The notes beneath the pieces were generated by a model. The model was not told where the DNA came from, searched no databases, and saw only the letters and a list, made by a program, of their open reading frames with translations. This document shows, piece after piece, positions 52,901 to 58,900 of a DNA stretch of 64,000 nucleotides. This DNA comes from Ctena decussata. Taxonomy: Eukaryota > Mollusca > Bivalvia > Lucinida > Lucinidae. The position numbers and the translations under genes are program-made. Where the stretch lies: contig OZ022515.1 in the NCBI GenBank assembly GCA_963989385.1, forward strand, positions 3,380,803 to 3,444,802, read 5' to 3'. Position 1 is the stretch's first letter. Each line of letters opens with the position of its first letter.

Positions 52901-55900
52901 TTGGACACCTACAGGGACGGATCCAGGAATTTTGGATAGGGGGTTCAAATTAGCTGAGGGGGGTTCGATTTGCTTAGTTCGACCAATTTTTGCTGAAATT
53001 CCCCATGAAATGGAAATAATTTAGGCTGAAGAGGGGGTTCGTTTGAACCCCCGAACCCCCTCTGGATCCCCCACTGACTTAAAAGTAGGACAGTTATTGT
53101 TCGAAACTCTTAGAAGGCGGATTTTACATGTTAAGGCATCCAAATGATGCTTAGTGAATGGCAAACCTTGATAGACCCCAATCAAACCGCTCCTGAAGGG
53201 ACAGTTTGATCTGGGTCTACAGTGTTTGTTCAGACCTGTCTGTTCAAATATTTAGGGTCATTACAGTAGATAGGATTAATGGATAGCTGAATTGCAATTC
53301 TGCATCCTATTTAACATTATTTCAGTCACATCAGAACAATGGGAGTGTGATTATGAAAGACTGCATGTAATGAAACTGTTTAACAACTGGAAAGACTTCC
53401 GCCTTCAGTAGTTCTCGAAACCAGGATTGCTAGATCGGCATGCCAGCTCTTAACCTACTGAGCTACCATGGCTCCATATAGTTAGGAAAACAAAAAGTCC
53501 TTGGAATGTGGTGTTTGCCTGTCTGCACACTGTTGTGAAACAGAGCTAAACCAACAAGAAATTCCACGGAACACTATGTCATGCCTGAAATAGCGCCATA
53601 TTATAATGCATAGCTATTAGGGGCCTCAGGGCACCCTAGAAGCTATATAATGAATATTGCAAAAATCTGTTGAAGCAAACAAAATTTATTGACCTGCAAA
53701 CAATCAAATTGCAAGGGGACGGAAAATGGATTGGAAAGTCTCAGCCTTTCATGTGACAGGGCTGGAAAAATCCACTTGTCCGCTCCCCATGGCGACTGCC
53801 TCAAGCTATAGGACGAGTAGAATTTCTCAGTACTGCCAAGGTTACTTATTAATTTCACTATACATCTTGTGGCACAGGATCAGTGACAATTTATAAAAAT
53901 TTCCAGCCCTGGGTGAGACCTAAACTCAACCAAAAAAATGTCCCAAACATCATCTCCAGAAAAGTGATACCTATGTCTTGGTTCAGCTAGTTGAAGGAGC
54001 AACAATTACAGTCCTTGGTTTGGTTGTCCTAATATTTCGGGTCCCTAGGCCCCTTTACCTCTAAGGCCTTCTCCTCCACCCCATCATCCTCCCCTGCCAT
54101 GGCCCCTTCTGATATGACATCAGGGTCCTCGGTCTTCTTACGTCTCTCATGTATGGCACTTTCAAGTTCCGTTACAACACGGGATAGTTCAGAGTTCAGG
54201 TCACCTCCAACATCTGAAGAAAAAAACATTTTACGGTATTAATCCTATTAAATGCCCCCGGGGAACTGCAATTTACGAAAGTTGTTGTTGTGTTATTGTT
54301 TAACGTCCACGGTAAACAGCTATGGTCATGTCGGGAGGGTCAGTTAACCTAACCACACTATTCCTGGGCAGGCTTAGACCTCCTAAGTGGTTAACCTATA
54401 CAAAGTGCACATACTTTCACCAGTAACAGACAACTGAATCAACGGCAGGTAATATGAAAGTAAGTGGGGTGTTATTATGAGCCTAAAGTGTGGTAAATCA
54501 GCCACTGCCAAATTCATCTAATAAACCATTTTAAGATGAATAGGTATACTTGCAGAGGAAGCAACTCTAATATTTTTGCCTCTCTTCTCAGTAGGGATCA
54601 ACTCTTATAAGAAAGAATTTGCTCCTAGAGGAGCAAATTCTTTCATTTAAGAGTAAATCCCATTTCAACACGCTACCTCATCGGGAGAAGCAAAAGAAAT
54701 CCATACAAGTCCATATAACATTAATATTTTTGGAAAAGAGGCAGGGGGCATTTATTAGGATTATTATGGTGTGTGGTTAGGCCCAATCTCATTCTCATGT
54801 ATTTAAGACTAAGTTTTGCTCGGTTTCCCAACCCAACGTTTGACTTTAAATTTTGCCCCTTTTTGTAGAGATTTAGGGTTTAAAAAAATTCCAGTATAAA
54901 GTTTCCTATTTGTTTAAGTATGTATAACTCTGACTTACTTCATATTACCCAGTTATTGTATGGCTTAGTGCCAGTCTTTAACCTCAGTCTCACTGTCACC
55001 TTTTGAGAATTAGGTTTCACTGTTTTTTAAAACATAGCAAAATGGAAATATCCAGGTAAAACTTGTTATGTTTATTGTATGTATCTAATATGTAATAATG
55101 CAAGTTATAATCACCTGTACAAGTTATCCAATGTGTTATTAACTGACAACCAGGTAATTTCAAAATAGCTTATGCTAGTTAGACTCCTGATTGTGTCACT
55201 ATTATCATTTGTCACCTTTGGGATGAATAAGTTTTGTACTGACCTTTAGGAGGAGCGTCAGAGCCAAAGGTATTATCCGCCAGACTCCCCCCATCCTGAC
55301 TCTTAGTACTGATGGCAGGGTCAAGCTCATCTTCATCTTCTTCCCTACATAACATACAAAAACTCTCGTGTAATAAATAGAGGATCTTACACAAGTGGTC
55401 ATTTCATATGAAATTTGTGAAATGAGCCTTCGTTGAGTTTCATAAATTTCACATGAAATGACCACAAGTGTAAGATTTTGTTTATCATATGACCCTTTAA
55501 AATGGGATTTTAACACTTTCAAACTGAACATGATTTTTATAAGAAAACGCATTGCTGAGACGGACGTTGTCAATGACGTTACCTGTACGCGCCAAAGTGT
55601 TATTACATTTTATATTATGTTCATACGATTTTTATGACACGACCTTATCCACTGAATAACAGCGACATCATATGATAAATAGAGGATTTTACATGAGTGT
55701 TCATGTATTACTGAATTTATAAAGAAGTTGGGGAAAAAAGAAAAGATGCGAGGTTCTGCCGAGTATCTGATTGTTTTTCTCCAACGAGTTTTATTATTCA
55801 ATAATACAGGAGCATGAATGCAAGATTCTATTTATCATTTGACACTAAAATTGCATTTTATTAGCATATTTTGCACTAAAACGTCACAATTTCACCATTA

Positions 55901-58900
55901 GAAAACAGGACATTTTTACGGACATCAATGCATAACGCTACGATGAAATTTGCATATTTAATTCATTAGTTGATTATTGTTTTTTCATGTATGGCATTAT
56001 TACACTCTCAGATGCAACGTTATATGATAAATGATGTGTTAATTAATATGGGTAGTTCGAGTGACCTGTCATTGTATAAATAGAAACACCTAGATGTGTC
56101 AGTAAATATAAATGTACCTTTATGAAATTAAGTGTGACAGAACAGCTTATTAAAGACTCTGCCAGAAAAACTGTCCATAAGCTAGAACTGCTGGAAGATC
56201 CAATCAGACATTTAATTAAGACTAAGATGATATACGTATAGGTAAGCATAAACGATAACCCACAATCACATACCCCACTGACTCTTGTTTGAACAGAAAA
56301 TCAGACAAATTGACAATCACCAAACAGTTCTGGACAATGTAGTCATTGTTAACTATTCTGTGATTTTTCTAAACTTTTCAATGAAGCTTTGAAAAGCAAA
56401 GTGTAGTTTTCACTGTACAGGCCTGCACTGAACCCATTGAGCTACCAGGGCTACCTTGACAGTGAAACACTGAGCTACCCAGACTACCTCTATAGTTTTC
56501 ACTGTAGAGGTAGTCCCGGTAGCTCAGTGGGTTAAGCGCTGGCCTACTGAACTAGCAGACCGGGTTCGAATGCCGCTTGAGGCGAGAATCTTTCCTACCG
56601 TAAACGGGTTCCACTGCACACAGCCTTTCATTATCATCATCCTGATATAACTGAAATACTGTTGAAAAGGACATAAAATCACAAGTCATCCATCATTGTC
56701 ATCACTGTAACGCCAAAAGGCTTAATCTCCCAGATCTACATTTTACAGGCAAAGGATCCTGTTTCTTCCAAGTTATCCCTTAGCATAATTATCTCTGACT
56801 CTCCATTTCTGCTTTTTTTTGTGTGTGTGTCCATTTCTCATAACTATGTTTCCCAGGAGCCACAAGGTAACAAATCCATAAGATGAATCTCCTCGCACCA
56901 AGACTGTTAATTTGTGTCCTCCAAATTTTCAGAAGAGTGACATTGTATTTTTGTTATCTCCATTTCTCTTCCACAGACCCACTGGGCAGCCAGGATACAA
57001 CCCATCCTGACTAACCATTCAGAGACACAAGCTTAACCATTTGCGCCACTAATTACATTTGAGCCGCGACATGAGAAAACCAACAATGTGGTTGTTCGCC
57101 AAACGCAGATTCAGATCAGCCTGGGCATTCGCCCAGTATGATCAAACTCTTTCCGATGCACTTAAAGGATAGCTAAGGTCTAAGTTACCTCCATGTGGAC
57201 AGCGAAGACTCTGATCAGACTGGGCAGATGCCCAGGCTGATCTGAGTCTGCGCCGGGTGCACAACCACTTTGTTGGTTTTCTCGTGTCACGGCTCATATA
57301 TACTTGTATATCTATACCTTATCACATTAATTTGGTGTCTTTCTATTTTCTTCCTTAGTTCAGCTATGACACTATGCAACTCGGTAATTCTCTCCTCATA
57401 GCGGAATGTTAACTCGTCAAGTCTTTCTTCATAGTCATCTTGTAGATTACTGTTCTCTGTCTGAAGAAAAAAAAAGTTTCTATTAAGGTGAATAAGTACA
57501 CTTTCAGGGGAAGCAACTCTGGTCATTTCTATTTTGTTTCTCTTCTCAATGAGGTCAAATGATAAAGGAAACAATTTCCCAGAGCTCTAGATAAGAGGGG
57601 TATTTGATGATAACTGAGGGATAATTTTCTTTATTTCTCATTAAAACCATAGGTTGTGACCCCTCATTTGAACCGTCTCGTCGAGACGGTTCAGATGAGG
57701 GGTCACAACATATATTTTTATCCAGAATTAATAAAAATTATCCCTTATTAACACCAAATACTCCCTCTTATCTAGAGCTCTGATTTCCTCTTCTTGGAGC
57801 CACAGATTTTGTCTAAACAAAGTTTAATATCAGTGAATGTACAGTCAACTCTCGATATCTCAAAGTAAAACTTCAGTCCAAACTTCCGATATCTCAAAGT
57901 AAATTTTCGGTTACCAGAAAATTTACTTTTGAGATATCAGTAGTTTGAGATAACATGAGTTGAAATGTAAACAAGGCCTGTCCCCGTACAGGATAGCTTG
58001 CCTGCAGTTCCTTGCCCATCACATCAAAAAACTTTAAAGTAAAACTTTTTTCAAAAGTGTGACACCCATGCCAATGCGGACATCCAATTGACAACAATAG
58101 CTCTCTGTACTTTCCTACAGGCGAACTCATAAAATAGAAAATATATTCTTTAATATAACAAGATACTTTGAGATATCAGTGTTCGAGATATCGGTAGTTG
58201 ACTGTACTATCAAAATTCCCCTTAAATAATAATAATATATGTAAATGTCCTAAAATTGGAACAATGTGGTTTTACACTGCAGTACTGCATCCAAATAAAG
58301 TGGCTCAGATGGCAAGCATTGTAGACGTGATCAGGCTGCTACTTTAGCAGCAAACTAATCTGGACCTTTACTGCTTGCTCAGACCTGTCTGTTCCAATAC
58401 TTAGAATGTTTATGGTGTATTCTATGACTGATTCCCTATATAGCCAATGGTAAGGTCTAGTGCTAGCGATATATTGTGTGACAAATCATTGGCTGGACAA
58501 GCTTGACTTTATTTTGCATTCTTCGGATGCCGATTTGTCAATTTTCGTTTTCACAACCTTAGACGTGTTTTCTCAAATCTACAGCTTCCAAAATACATGT
58601 ATATGCCTCTATTTCAGTCAAAGTTGTTGGCGGGATTTCTTCATGTAATGACAGAAAACTGGAAAAACCTGAGGGATTCTTGTGTGTTAGAACTGAAATA
58701 GATTCCAAATAGATTCTCTGATAACAAGTGATTAGTTGTCAGATATATCACTGGTTGTGCTCATGATATATCTACTTCACAACTGACCAATAATCAGTGA
58801 TATATTGGGCAATAAATCACTGTCAGCAAGAATCTATTTCTTTATCACAACCACAATCAGGGCGTTAACACTCAACCAAGGTGGTTTAACAAGAACATCT

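Noticed and set aside
56505..56580. Functional tRNA gene
   Set aside because: A- and B-boxes are good, but the acceptor stem does not pair and the same head with the same tail recurs elsewhere, so it is a SINE.
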